From: an uncultured Selenomonadaceae bacterium | Lineage (GTDB): Bacteria; Bacillota; Negativicutes; Selenomonadales; Selenomonadaceae | Assembly: GCA_905234505.1 (NCBI GenBank) | Contig: CAJOIA010000015.1 | Location: 1 to 52,107, forward strand | Direction: 5' to 3' | DNA: 52,107 bases | Shown here: positions 36,214 to 44,234 of the stretch, piece by piece | Layout of the letters: each line of letters starts with the position of its first letter | Position numbering within the stretch: the stretch's first letter is position 1 | The notes under the pieces: generated by a model | Databases searched by the model: none | What the model was told of the DNA's origin: nothing | The model's input: the letters and a program-made list of their open reading frames with translations, nothing else | Position numbers and translations under genes: made by a program

Positions 36214-36810
36214 TTATAAATTTCCTCCAATATTCTCTTCGTTATCTACAATTTCAGTTTCCGGCGCAGGCTCAATCGTCGAATCGAATACGTACACGTC
36301 AACAAATTCGCGGTACAAAGGACGCCCATTGCGGACGACACCTGCGCGACGACTTTTAGCAATGGTATTGTGCCGCACTCTATCATTAGTTGCAATGGTA
36401 TTAATAATTTTTGTCAAGAGCGGGCGACGCGGCTCACCAATTTTGGAATTAAAAATTTCAGCGCCATAATCGGCAAGAATATCTTCAATTTCATCAAACA
36501 TCAACTGTAAAGTTCGGCGCGTATTCTGCGAAATAGTTTCATCGGCAAGAAGCATCCTATATTCAACGCAAATTGCCGCCAATGATTTTAAAATCGGCGT
36601 GAATTGCTCGCCGCGCTGTTGTTTGCGCAAATCCTCCAAATCGTTATACATCCCTTGCCGCACTTGATTTTGAAAATTTATATTCTCGCGCAGAACTTGA
36701 TTTAGAAGCCGTGAATTTCTATCCTGCTGATTGAGAATCTCATTGATCATTTCCACTAATTTATTTAAATCAAACTGCGCCGCGTCGAAATCTTCATTAT
36801 TAGAATCCAT
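36214..36810 (-). CDS. GrpE-like protein paired with the divergent Hsp70
   Basis: The 198-residue product looks like a distant GrpE, the nucleotide exchange factor of Hsp70. An N-terminal helical segment (residues ~15-70, with LVEMINEILNQQDRNSRLL) resembles the dimerising helix. A bundle region (RGEQFTPILKSLAAICVEY to EIEDILADYGAEIF) and a terminal beta-wing pattern (KSRRAGVVRNGRPLYREFVD) follow. The wing matches the GrpE layout of hydrophobic-Arg-Gly-basic and Arg-Pro residues. Sequence identity is low, so this relies on pattern and on the adjacent Hsp70 gene. The stop and the Hsp70 start are immediately adjacent. Confidence 0.7.
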   Translation of the reverse strand: MDSNNEDFDAAQFDLNKLVEMINEILNQQDRNSRLLNQVLRENINFQNQVRQGMYNDLEDLRKQQRGEQFTPILKSLAAICVEYRMLLADETISQNTRRTLQLMFDEIEDILADYGAEIFNSKIGEPRRPLLTKIINTIATNDRVRHNTIAKSRRAGVVRNGRPLYREFVDVYVFDSTIEPAPETEIVDNEENIGGNL

Positions 36811-36873
36811 AAGCTCGCCTCCTTCGATTTATTTTCGCAAAAAAATTCGTCAAACCGCTGTAACTTTCCTGCA

Positions 36874-37371
36874 TTACAAATCGTTGACAAAATGAATCGT
36901 CTGATTTGGATCATCTTCAAGCACAAAAGCCAACGCCCGCCGATAAATCTCGCCCTCCATAAAATTCGCCTCACAGCTCGCTACCGCTATACAAATTATT
37001 CCGGTCTCATTCGAAATGTGCGTCTTTTTTTTTGAAGGGTAATTCATTTTAACTTGCTCAAAATTTTCGTAGTATATGGCATAAACTTGCACTTTAAAAT
37101 TTTTATCTTTAAATCTTTCCTCATCAGAAGGAATTACTTTTTCGTCAAGAATCAGTTCTATTTTGCCTGGATCCCATTGTTTGTCTTTGCACTTTGCCAC
37201 TGCCTCAACCAGCGCACTATCGGCTATATTTTGCAATTCAGTTTCCACCCAAAAATTTTCAGCGCCGCTTGAATAATTCGTTTCAAACCCTTGCACGCCC
37301 ATAATTGAAATTGCGACGGTGAGCAACAGACATAATCCAACAACAGTAAAAAAGCCTCGCTCATTAATCAT
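36874..37371 (-). CDS. Type IV pilin-like protein (PilX position)
   Basis: A short basic leader (MINERG) is followed by a hydrophobic N-terminal helix (FFTVVGLCLLLTVAISIMG), the layout of a prepilin cut after Gly by prepilin peptidase. Position 5 of the mature form is Val rather than Glu. The remaining ~130 residues form a charged globular domain. The ATG at 37371 has GAGGT eight bases upstream and overlaps the previous gene by eight bases. It is the fourth of four tandem pilin-like genes, in the place of the PilX/GspK-type minor pilin. The protein should be exposed outside the inner membrane. Confidence 0.7.
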   Translation of the reverse strand: MINERGFFTVVGLCLLLTVAISIMGVQGFETNYSSGAENFWVETELQNIADSALVEAVAKCKDKQWDPGKIELILDEKVIPSDEERFKDKNFKVQVYAIYYENFEQVKMNYPSKKKTHISNETGIICIAVASCEANFMEGEIYRRALAFVLEDDPNQTIHFVNDL

Positions 37372-37945
37372 TATCGGGATACCTCGTGTCAATTATTTTG
37401 GGACAAGCCGGAGCAAAAACCGCCGTACTAAGTTTTACCATTTGACCGGTAACTTTATTATCCATTTCCAAAGTTATATGCAAAACATTTTTTGTTAGCG
37501 CCGAAAATTCCAGCCGCTTGATAAAAGTTTCGCCATATGAACTTTTTCCAGTGATTGGACTGGTATAATTTTTTTCGTCATCCGTATGTTTAAAATAAAC
37601 GTGACTGTAAACGTCATTTTTCGGAGTATGCACGTCATAAATCCGCGTGTCTTGAACATTTTCAAAAGTGAGTAGTTTATCGGTGGTTTGCGTGTGACAC
37701 ATAAAAATTACTCGCTGACCGTTTTTCTTAATCGTAATTTCATAGGCGGCGCGGGCGTCAGTCGTTATCCTTTCGATAACTTCTTGCGCCTCCGTTTCCA
37801 AAACATAATCAGCAACTTGTTCTCTAGAAATTTTCCAGGCGCTAAGACTTACCGAGCCGAGCACATGTAAAAGCAAAATTAAAAGCGGCAAAGCTATTGC
37901 AAATTCTATCAATGCAAAGCCGCGCTGATTTTTAATCTCCTTCAT
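37364..37945 (-). CDS. Type IV pilin-like minor pilin (PilW/GspJ position)
   Basis: The leader MKEIKNQRG precedes FALIEFAIALPLLILLLH, a good class III signal with Glu at mature position 5, so prepilin peptidase processing and assembly are expected. The 193-residue product continues with a beta-rich C-terminal domain. It overlaps the upstream pilin gene by 14 bp and the downstream one by 8 bp. By gene order and size it corresponds to PilW/GspJ-type minor pilins that prime pilus or pseudopilus assembly. No major pilin, ATPase or secretin gene lies in the window. Confidence 0.78.
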   Translation of the reverse strand: MKEIKNQRGFALIEFAIALPLLILLLHVLGSVSLSAWKISREQVADYVLETEAQEVIERITTDARAAYEITIKKNGQRVIFMCHTQTTDKLLTFENVQDTRIYDVHTPKNDVYSHVYFKHTDDEKNYTSPITGKSSYGETFIKRLEFSALTKNVLHITLEMDNKVTGQMVKLSTAVFAPACPKIIDTRYPDND

Positions 37946-38354
37946 TGACCGTTTCCTTGTGGGTTGCTATAATTTTTTCAAATTCAATGGGGGGCGTATT
38001 TTTAATATCCCAATTGACAGTAATTTTAACTTTTTTCAGCGTATCATCACCACTAACAGTAGTTTTAATATTGAAAACCACCGGCGGCGAATCCTCTTTA
38101 ACGCCATTCAAACTTTTCAAATCGGATTCGCCAAGAAAATTGTAGCTGCCGTTTGTCAAATTATTTTCAGCTGCACGACTTTCAAGTATCGCGAATTGCT
38201 CATTTGCTAAATTAATTGCCGTTAGGTACAGCGTAGAATCTCTTTGCTGAACTTTCGCTTGCACGTTCATTAAAATCATTGCCGCAGTTGAAACAATCAG
38301 CGTCAAAAATACCGCGCTCAGCAGCATAAAGCCGCGCTCATTTTGGTGCTTCAT
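37932..38354 (-). CDS. Type IV pilin-like minor pilin (PilV/GspI position)
   Basis: The ATG at 38354 gives MKHQNERG followed by FMLLSAVFLTLIVSTAAMI, a prepilin-type leader and hydrophobic helix. Mature position 5 is Ser, not the conserved Glu, as in some minor pilins that sit at a filament tip. The product is about 140 residues, with a polar C-terminal part. The longer frame to 38405 lies inside the previous gene and adds a non-leader sequence, so it is not used. It overlaps the upstream gene by 17 bp and the next by 14 bp. Confidence 0.72.
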   Translation of the reverse strand: MKHQNERGFMLLSAVFLTLIVSTAAMILMNVQAKVQQRDSTLYLTAINLANEQFAILESRAAENNLTNGSYNFLGESDLKSLNGVKEDSPPVVFNIKTTVSGDDTLKKVKITVNWDIKNTPPIEFEKIIATHKETVNEGD

Positions 38355-38859
38355 AACTGCCGCGAAAACGCCCGACCGAGTCAAAGATAATATATGCCTT
38401 GTCATTCAGTTTTGAATTCAAGGTATAGTGACCACTGGCGACACTCTGACTGCCAAGATTTTTTGCGCTGCCATAATTATCAAAAGTAATTGTCGCATCT
38501 AAATTGTTGCGAGTAATTTGAAAGCCGCTCGGCAAATAATGCTTCCTCATTGAGTGCTTTACATTATTAACATTTCTAAAAAGCTCATAATAACCATTTT
38601 TGTTTACAGTAATTCTAACGTCATTATTAGCGTTGCTGATCTCATTAATAAAGATGGATGGCTTAAAACACGCCGTTTTACTTAGCGACCGCGCAAAATT
38701 TAATTCACTGTAGAGATGTTTCATCTCATAGTTAAGAGTAACTTTATCAAGGCTGCGAATCATTTTCGGCACGGCAATTGTCGCTAAAATTCCAATTATC
38801 GCCGTGACTAAAATAATCTCAAGCGTTGCAAATCCCATTTGATTTTTAATTTTATTCAT
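38338..38859 (-). CDS. Type IV pilin-like protein, GspH/FimT type
   Basis: The leader MNKIKNQMG precedes FATLEIILVTAIIGILATIAVP, with Glu at mature position 5; this is the best-conserved prepilin signal of the four. The downstream region has the GspH/FimT pattern, with a Ser-rich helix followed by beta-strands (DVRITVNKNGYYELF, LPSGFQI, ITFDNYGS, YIIFDSVGRFRG). Length (173 aa) is typical. It is the first gene of the pilin-like operon, 49 bp from divergent trpC. Such sets usually encode minor pilins of type IV pili, competence pili or type II secretion. Confidence 0.85.
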   Translation of the reverse strand: MNKIKNQMGFATLEIILVTAIIGILATIAVPKMIRSLDKVTLNYEMKHLYSELNFARSLSKTACFKPSIFINEISNANNDVRITVNKNGYYELFRNVNNVKHSMRKHYLPSGFQITRNNLDATITFDNYGSAKNLGSQSVASGHYTLNSKLNDKAYIIFDSVGRFRGSYEAPK

Positions 38860-38868
38860 AACTTTTGC

Positions 38869-38897
38869 AGTATAGCAGATAATTTTTATTTAGTAAA
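38869..38897 (-). promoter_or_regulatory. Possible promoter of the pilin-like/GrpE-like/Hsp70 operon
   Basis: On the minus strand TTTACT (38897-38892) and TATACT (38874-38869) are 17 bases apart. The -10 box is only nine bases from the start codon, so the transcript would be nearly leaderless. Confidence 0.35.
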
Positions 38898-38908
38898 GGA
38901 AGGTTTTT

Positions 38909-39679
38909 ATGCGGGACATTTTATCGGAGATTGTCGCCGAGAAAAAATTGACTGTGGCGCAAGCGAAAATTTCAAAGCCTCTAGAAAAAATTCAGCGAGA
39001 ATTGCAGATTGGAAAGTTCAGAATGTCGCAGGCAATTCAAAAGGGCGCGTGGTCATTAATCGCCGAATGCAAATTGCAATCACCGGCGAAGGGCAGATTA
39101 AATCAAACTCACAGCGTCATTGAGCTGGCGAAAATTTATGAAGCAAATGGCGCGGCGATGTTGTCAGTTCATACTGATAAACATTTTTTAGGTAGCAATG
39201 AAGATTTTATAAAAGTTCGCGCAGAAGTCGATTTGCCATTGCTCAGAAAAGATTTTGTCATTGATGAATATCAGATTTATGAGGCGCGCTTAATCGGCGC
39301 TGATGCTGTACTTTTGATTGTGCGAATTTTGACGCCCGCTGAATTGAAAAAATTTTTATATGTGACTTGGTCGCTTGGAATGGACGCGTTGATTGAAGTT
39401 CACGACGAACAAGATTTAAAAATCGCGCAGGCTACGCAGGCAAATTTTATCGGCATAAATAATCGCAACTTGAAAACTTTCACCACGTCGATTGAAAATA
39501 CTATTGAAATTTTTCCGTACGTTGAAAAAAGCAGAGTTATTATCAGTGAAAGCGGCGTATCGAATGTGGAGGATATTAAAATTCTGCGCGATTTAGGTTG
39601 CGATGGCGCTTTAGTTGGTGAAGGTTTAGTGCGGGCTGAAAATATCGGCGAGCAGACGAAACTTTTTGCCGGAGGTTGA
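38909..39679 (+). CDS. trpC: Indole-3-glycerol phosphate synthase
   Basis: TrpC closes the indole ring in tryptophan synthesis, converting CdRP to indole-3-glycerol phosphate. The TIM-barrel motifs are present: IAECKLQSPAKG, LLRKDFVIDEYQIYEA, LIEVHDEQDL, GINNRNLKTF, ISESGV and GALVGEGLVRA. Length (256 aa) is normal. The ATG has AAGGAAGG upstream. No other trp genes are nearby, so it is an isolated pathway gene here, followed after three bases by glycerate kinase. Confidence 0.95.
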   Translation: MRDILSEIVAEKKLTVAQAKISKPLEKIQRELQIGKFRMSQAIQKGAWSLIAECKLQSPAKGRLNQTHSVIELAKIYEANGAAMLSVHTDKHFLGSNEDFIKVRAEVDLPLLRKDFVIDEYQIYEARLIGADAVLLIVRILTPAELKKFLYVTWSLGMDALIEVHDEQDLKIAQATQANFIGINNRNLKTFTTSIENTIEIFPYVEKSRVIISESGVSNVEDIKILRDLGCDGALVGEGLVRAENIGEQTKLFAGG

Positions 39680-39682
39680 GCG

Positions 39683-40774
39683 ATGAAAATTATTGTGGCG
39701 ATTGACAGTTTCAAGGGCAGTTTAACAAGTTTGGAAGCGGGGCGCGCGGCTGAAATTGGAATTAAAAATGCTGATGAAAATATTTGCGTGAAGGTTTATC
39801 CATTGGCTGACGGCGGCGAGGGCACTTGCAGAACTTTGACTGACGGCTTGAGCGGCGAAATTAAGACTGTCGAAGTTATCGGTCCGCTCGGCGAAAAAAT
39901 TTCTGCTGAATACGGCAAGATAGGCGATTTGGCGGTAATGGAAATGGCTTCGGCGGCGGGGCTTGCGCTTGTTCCTGAAAATCTTAGAAACCCGCTGAAT
40001 ACCACAACTTTTGGCGTGGGTGAAATGATTCTTCGCGCAGTGCAAGACGGTTGCAAAAATTTTATCATTGGAATTGGCGGCAGTGCGACGAATGACTGCG
40101 GACTTGGAATGTTGACGGCGCTGGGCTTTGATTTTGGCAGTGGAATTTTCGGGCGCGATTTAGCATATGTGAAAAAAATTGACGCAGAAAAAGTTCCGGC
40201 TGAAATTCGTAGCTGCAAATTTCGTATTGCCTGCGACGTGAAAAATCCGTTGACCGGAGAAAATGGCTGCTCGGCGGTTTATGCTCCGCAAAAAGGCGCG
40301 GATTCTGAAACTGTCAAGATTATGGATGGCTGGATAAAAAATTTTGCTGAACTTAGCGCGCCGGAAAAAATTCCTGTGGCAGGCGATGGTGCGGCGGGCG
40401 GTTTAGGTTTTGCATTTAGAATTTTTTTGAATGGTGAACTTGTGCCAGGCGTTAATTTGATTTTGGACACGCTGAAAATTTCTGAAGACCTGCGCGACGC
40501 TGATGTTTTGATAACCGGCGAAGGCAAAATTGACGAACAAACTTTGCAGGGAAAAGCACCGGCGGGCGTGGCGAAATTGGCTAAGTCACTTAATTCAAAA
40601 ATAAAAGTTGTGGCAATTGGCGGCGGCGTGAAAAAATTTATCGGCGGCACGGAAATTGACGCGGCATTTTCAATTCTGCGCGAGCCAATGAATTTAACAG
40701 CGGCAATGAGAAAATCAACGGCGCTGGAAAATATTTCGGCAACGGTTGAGCAAATAATTCGGCTAATGATTTAG
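39683..40774 (+). CDS. Glycerate kinase (GlxK/GarK family)
   Basis: This enzyme phosphorylates D-glycerate, probably to 2-phosphoglycerate as in the GarK/GlxK family. The N-terminus VAIDSFKGSLTSLEAG, the ADGGEGT motif, the GIGGSATNDCGLGML loop and VLITGEGKIDEQTLQGKAP are all characteristic. Length (363 aa) is normal. Its ribosome binding site GGAGG overlaps the trpC stop, so the two are coupled. No glycerate-forming genes are adjacent. Confidence 0.92.
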   Translation: MKIIVAIDSFKGSLTSLEAGRAAEIGIKNADENICVKVYPLADGGEGTCRTLTDGLSGEIKTVEVIGPLGEKISAEYGKIGDLAVMEMASAAGLALVPENLRNPLNTTTFGVGEMILRAVQDGCKNFIIGIGGSATNDCGLGMLTALGFDFGSGIFGRDLAYVKKIDAEKVPAEIRSCKFRIACDVKNPLTGENGCSAVYAPQKGADSETVKIMDGWIKNFAELSAPEKIPVAGDGAAGGLGFAFRIFLNGELVPGVNLILDTLKISEDLRDADVLITGEGKIDEQTLQGKAPAGVAKLAKSLNSKIKVVAIGGGVKKFIGGTEIDAAFSILREPMNLTAAMRKSTALENISATVEQIIRLMI

Positions 40775-40785
40775 GGGGAAATTTT

Positions 40786-41766
40786 ATGGCGATATTGATA
40801 TGTGGCGGCGCTGGCTATATAGGCGCGCATACGGTTTTTGAATTGATTGGGCGCGGCGAGGAAGTTGTAATTGTTGACAATTTGCAGACGGGACATCGCG
40901 GCGCATTGAATCCGGCGGCGAAATTTTATGAAGGAGACATTCGCGACGCTTATATTCTTGACAAAATTTTTATCGAAAATAAGATTGAAGCGGTGATACA
41001 TTTTGCGGCAAATTCGCTAGTTGGTGAGAGCGTGCAAAATCCACTGAAATATTTTAACAACAATGTCGGCGGAATGCAGATTTTATTGGAAGAGATGACG
41101 AAATTTGACGTTGATAAAATTGTATTCAGTTCGACGGCAGCGGTTTATGGTGAGCCGGAAAAAATTCCGATTGTGGAAACTGATAAAACTTTGCCGACAA
41201 ATCCCTATGGCGAATCCAAGCTGATTATGGAGCGAATGATTCGCTGGGTAAAAAATTTGCGCTTCGTGAGTTTGAGATATTTTAATGCGGCAGGTGCAAT
41301 AGAAAACGGCTCCATAGGCGAAGATCATAAATGCGAAACTCATTTGATCCCGCTGATTTTGCAAGTGCCATTGGGTAAACGCGATCACATTACAATTTTT
41401 GGTGAAGATTATCCGACGCACGACGGAACTTGCCTGCGCGATTATATTCACGTGGTAGATTTAGCGGACGCTCATATTTTGGCGCTGAATTATCTTCGCA
41501 GTGGCGGCGATTCTGAGATTTTCAATTTGGGCAACGGGCGCGGTTTTTCCGTCAAGGAAATTATTTCGGCGGCGGAAAAAGTTACCGCTCAAAAAATCAA
41601 GACTGAAATTGGCGCTCGTCGCGCAGGAGACCCCGCGAAATTAATTGCCTCCAGCGACAAAGCTAAAAAAATTTTGCATTGGAAGCCGCGCTTTTCTGAC
41701 GTTGAAGAAATCATCGCCACTGCCTGGAATTGGCACAAAAATAATCCGGACGGCTACAAAGAATGA
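40786..41766 (+). CDS. galE: UDP-glucose 4-epimerase
   Basis: GalE interconverts UDP-glucose and UDP-galactose and feeds surface polysaccharide synthesis. It is an extended SDR enzyme with the NAD motif GGAGYIGAHT at the N-terminus, the catalytic Ser in FSSTAAVYG, the Tyr-Lys pair in NPYGESKLIMER, RYFNAAGA, and DGTCLRDYIHVVDLADAH. Length (326 aa) is normal. Its last four bases overlap the start of the DUF441 gene (ATGA). Its product may supply the glycosyltransferase encoded 3 kb downstream. Confidence 0.95.
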   Translation: MAILICGGAGYIGAHTVFELIGRGEEVVIVDNLQTGHRGALNPAAKFYEGDIRDAYILDKIFIENKIEAVIHFAANSLVGESVQNPLKYFNNNVGGMQILLEEMTKFDVDKIVFSSTAAVYGEPEKIPIVETDKTLPTNPYGESKLIMERMIRWVKNLRFVSLRYFNAAGAIENGSIGEDHKCETHLIPLILQVPLGKRDHITIFGEDYPTHDGTCLRDYIHVVDLADAHILALNYLRSGGDSEIFNLGNGRGFSVKEIISAAEKVTAQKIKTEIGARRAGDPAKLIASSDKAKKILHWKPRFSDVEEIIATAWNWHKNNPDGYKE

Positions 41767-42215
41767 GCGAATATTTAACGTTGCTGGCGGTATTAATTTT
41801 GAGCATTGTCGGGCACAATATGACGGTGGTTTACGCGGCGCTGATAGTTTTGGCGGTGAAATTTTTTCTACCGGCGGAAATGCTGAATTACTTAGGAAGT
41901 CACGGCTTAAACTTCGGAATAATAATTTTGACGGCGGCGGTTTTAGTACCAATTGCAAACGGCACGGTAACAATTCACACAATGATAAATTCTTTCAAAT
42001 CTGTAATAGGCATTGTAGCGGTAACTGCGGGCTTATTGGCGGCAATGGCGGGCGGCGTCGGAGTTCCCTTAATGCAGTCGAATCCAAATGTAATTCCAGC
42101 GCTGATTGTCGGAACTATGGCGGGCGTATTTTTTTTCAAGGGAATTGCTGTCGGTCCATTAATCGCGGCGGGGTTTACTTATTTTGTTATGGCGATTATC
42201 GAATATTTCAAGTAG
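41763..42215 (+). CDS. DUF441 family membrane protein
   Basis: The 150-residue product has four or five transmembrane helices and matches the DUF441/YeaL family, with IIILTAAVLVPIANGTVT and GIVAVTAGLLAAMAGGVG as recognisable segments, and GTMAGVFFFKGIAVGPLIAAG near the end. The role of this family is unknown. It is translationally coupled to galE. Confidence 0.85.
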   Translation: MSEYLTLLAVLILSIVGHNMTVVYAALIVLAVKFFLPAEMLNYLGSHGLNFGIIILTAAVLVPIANGTVTIHTMINSFKSVIGIVAVTAGLLAAMAGGVGVPLMQSNPNVIPALIVGTMAGVFFFKGIAVGPLIAAGFTYFVMAIIEYFK

Positions 42216-42217
42216 CG

Positions 42218-42247
42218 TTGTCAAAACAAATCGAAAAGTGATACAAT
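42218..42247 (+). promoter_or_regulatory. Candidate promoter of the NYN nuclease gene
   Basis: TTGTCA (42218-42223) and TACAAT (42242-42247) are 18 bases apart, 26 bp before the TTG start. Confidence 0.5.
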
Positions 42248-42272
42248 GAAATAAAAACGGTTGGGAGATTAA

Positions 42273-43571
42273 TTGAGCGCACAAATTTTTATCGACGCAG
42301 AAAATGTTAAGCCGGAAATTGGACTTCAAGCAGTTAAAAAATTCAGCGGCGAATATTCCATTAACAGCGTTAATATCATCGGCAAAGAGGATGCCATTTC
42401 AAGCAAGTACAAGGAAGCCGGCGAGCTTTATAATGTTCAAAATTGCTACTATGGAAAAAATTCAGCTGATACTTGGCTTTGTACGGAAATTGCCAAAACG
42501 ATTTTTGCTGAGCCGGAAGTTGAAGTCATAATTTTAATTTCAAGCGACAGAGATTTTTTACCGGCGATTAAACTCGCCACTGACAAGCAAAAAAAAGTTA
42601 TTCTGGTTTCCGACGGCAACGGTCATAAAAATTTGAAGGCTTTGCTGTATGATTTGCGAATTAATCCAGATTTAATTGAACTTGTCGATTTTCGCAATGA
42701 ATTAACCGCGCTCATTAATCCGTCAGCTAAGAAGAAAGGTCAAGACGAACCTATGGAAAATCCGCCGCCCAAAACCCTATTGATAAAGTTGCAAAAAATC
42801 TGCGCGACGCTCCCAAATAATACTAAAAATTTTTTCATAAACCGCGCGGCTCAAGTCAAATTTATTTTTGTCAAGCATGACGATAAACTTTTTGAAGTTC
42901 CATTTATCGACGGAATTAACGCTACGACTTTTGCTAACGTTCTGCGCGATTTTAAAATTATTGACAAGAAAGACGCGCCCGACAAAGTTATTGGCGATAG
43001 TTTTTTGAAAGTAGTTGATGACCAAATCTTTCTTCGCAACGAACAAGAAATTTCTCAAGCCGATTCTTTCGACGCGGTGATTGATTATTTTGTCGATCAC
43101 TCCGCCAATACCAAGACAATCTTTATTAAGCACGGAAGTGATTTGCGCGAAATTCCCTTCGTTAATGGTATGCCTTTTGAGATTTTTTCAAAGCTGCTGA
43201 TTAGCTACGGAATTTCCATCGACAACGTTAACACGAAGCAGATTATCCTTGAAAGTTTTTTGGATTTTAAAAATGACCGAGTTTATTTTCGCGGCGAAGA
43301 AGATTTTTCTGACAGCAATATTGATTTAGATAAACTTTCTGAGCCAGCGCGCGAATTTATCAAAGCCAATGAAGCTAATCTTGAATTTATTTTAGTTACA
43401 CACGGAAACGCCAAGTACGAAGTTCCATTTATCGAGGGCATTGCAATTAACATTTTTTCAGTTATGTTGCGCGATTTGAAAATTCTTGGCAAAAATGCGA
43501 AAGTCCAAAAATTTTTAGCGAATAACAATTTTACTGTCAAAGATAATCTTGTTTACAGAAATGCAAAGTGA
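42273..43571 (+). CDS. NYN-domain (PIN-like) nuclease with three tandem C-terminal repeats
   Basis: Residues 1-140 form an NYN domain, a PIN-fold metal-dependent RNase. The acidic residues are in place: Asp8 in FIDAEN, Asp66 in NSADTWLC, and Asp92/Asp94 in ISSDRDFLPAIK, so catalysis on RNA is plausible. After a linker the protein carries three copies of a unit of ~60 residues at about 196-256, 281-340 and 370-430. Each contains a strand (FIFVKHDDK, IFIKHGSD, FILVTHGNA), an EVPFI-type motif followed by a helix (TTFANVLRDFKI and equivalents) and a final strand ending in Phe/Tyr-Arg. I do not recognise this module. Start is TTG with GGGAG upstream. It precedes thyX by 12 bp. Confidence 0.82.
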   Translation: MSAQIFIDAENVKPEIGLQAVKKFSGEYSINSVNIIGKEDAISSKYKEAGELYNVQNCYYGKNSADTWLCTEIAKTIFAEPEVEVIILISSDRDFLPAIKLATDKQKKVILVSDGNGHKNLKALLYDLRINPDLIELVDFRNELTALINPSAKKKGQDEPMENPPPKTLLIKLQKICATLPNNTKNFFINRAAQVKFIFVKHDDKLFEVPFIDGINATTFANVLRDFKIIDKKDAPDKVIGDSFLKVVDDQIFLRNEQEISQADSFDAVIDYFVDHSANTKTIFIKHGSDLREIPFVNGMPFEIFSKLLISYGISIDNVNTKQIILESFLDFKNDRVYFRGEEDFSDSNIDLDKLSEPAREFIKANEANLEFILVTHGNAKYEVPFIEGIAINIFSVMLRDLKILGKNAKVQKFLANNNFTVKDNLVYRNAK

Positions 43572-43583
43572 GGCGAAACTGCT

Positions 43584-44207
43584 TTGAAAGTCATTGAAGC
43601 GAGCGCAGAACTCGCGCAGAATTTAGACGCGACCGAAATCATGCGACACATAGAGCGCGCCGGTCGCGTTTGCTACAAATCCGAATCGAATATTTCAGAT
43701 ACCAGCGCTGAAAAATTTATAGCCAACATTATTAAGAGCGGGCACGAATCGGTTATCGAACACGTTAGCATAACTTTTAAAATTATTTGCGATCGCGGCG
43801 TCAGTCACGAAATTGTTCGGCACAGGTTAGCATCGTACAGTCAGGAAAGTTCTCGCTACTGCGATTATAGCGGTGAAAAATTCGGCGGCGAATTGACTTT
43901 TATTAAGCCGTGTTTTTGGAATGACGGCGACGAAAATTATTTGCTGTGGAAAAAAACTATGAGCCAGATTGAAGAAACATATCTTGCAATGCGGAAAAAC
44001 GACGCCAAGCCCGAAGAAGCGCGTTCGATTTTGCCAAATTCGCTGAAGACAGAATTATTTATGACGGCAAATCTGCGCGAATGGCGGCACTTTTTAAAAC
44101 TGCGAACGTCAAAGCGCGCTCACCCGCAAATGCGGCAAATTGCACTTCAAATTTACGAGATACTCAGTTCAAAACTGCCGATAATCTTTTCAGATATTGT
44201 GATATAA
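43584..44207 (+). CDS. thyX: FAD-dependent thymidylate synthase ThyX
   Basis: ThyX makes dTMP from dUMP using methylenetetrahydrofolate and reduced FAD. The signature RHRLASYSQESSR is present near residue 75, together with ESVIEHVSITFKI and the C-terminal NLREWRHFLKLR with RAHPQMR. Length (207 aa) is normal. The start is TTG. Use of ThyX rather than ThyA affects folate cycling, as it produces tetrahydrofolate directly. Confidence 0.95.
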   Translation: MKVIEASAELAQNLDATEIMRHIERAGRVCYKSESNISDTSAEKFIANIIKSGHESVIEHVSITFKIICDRGVSHEIVRHRLASYSQESSRYCDYSGEKFGGELTFIKPCFWNDGDENYLLWKKTMSQIEETYLAMRKNDAKPEEARSILPNSLKTELFMTANLREWRHFLKLRTSKRAHPQMRQIALQIYEILSSKLPIIFSDIVI

Positions 44208-44234
44208 TTTTTATTATTTAGGAGGAATTTTTTT

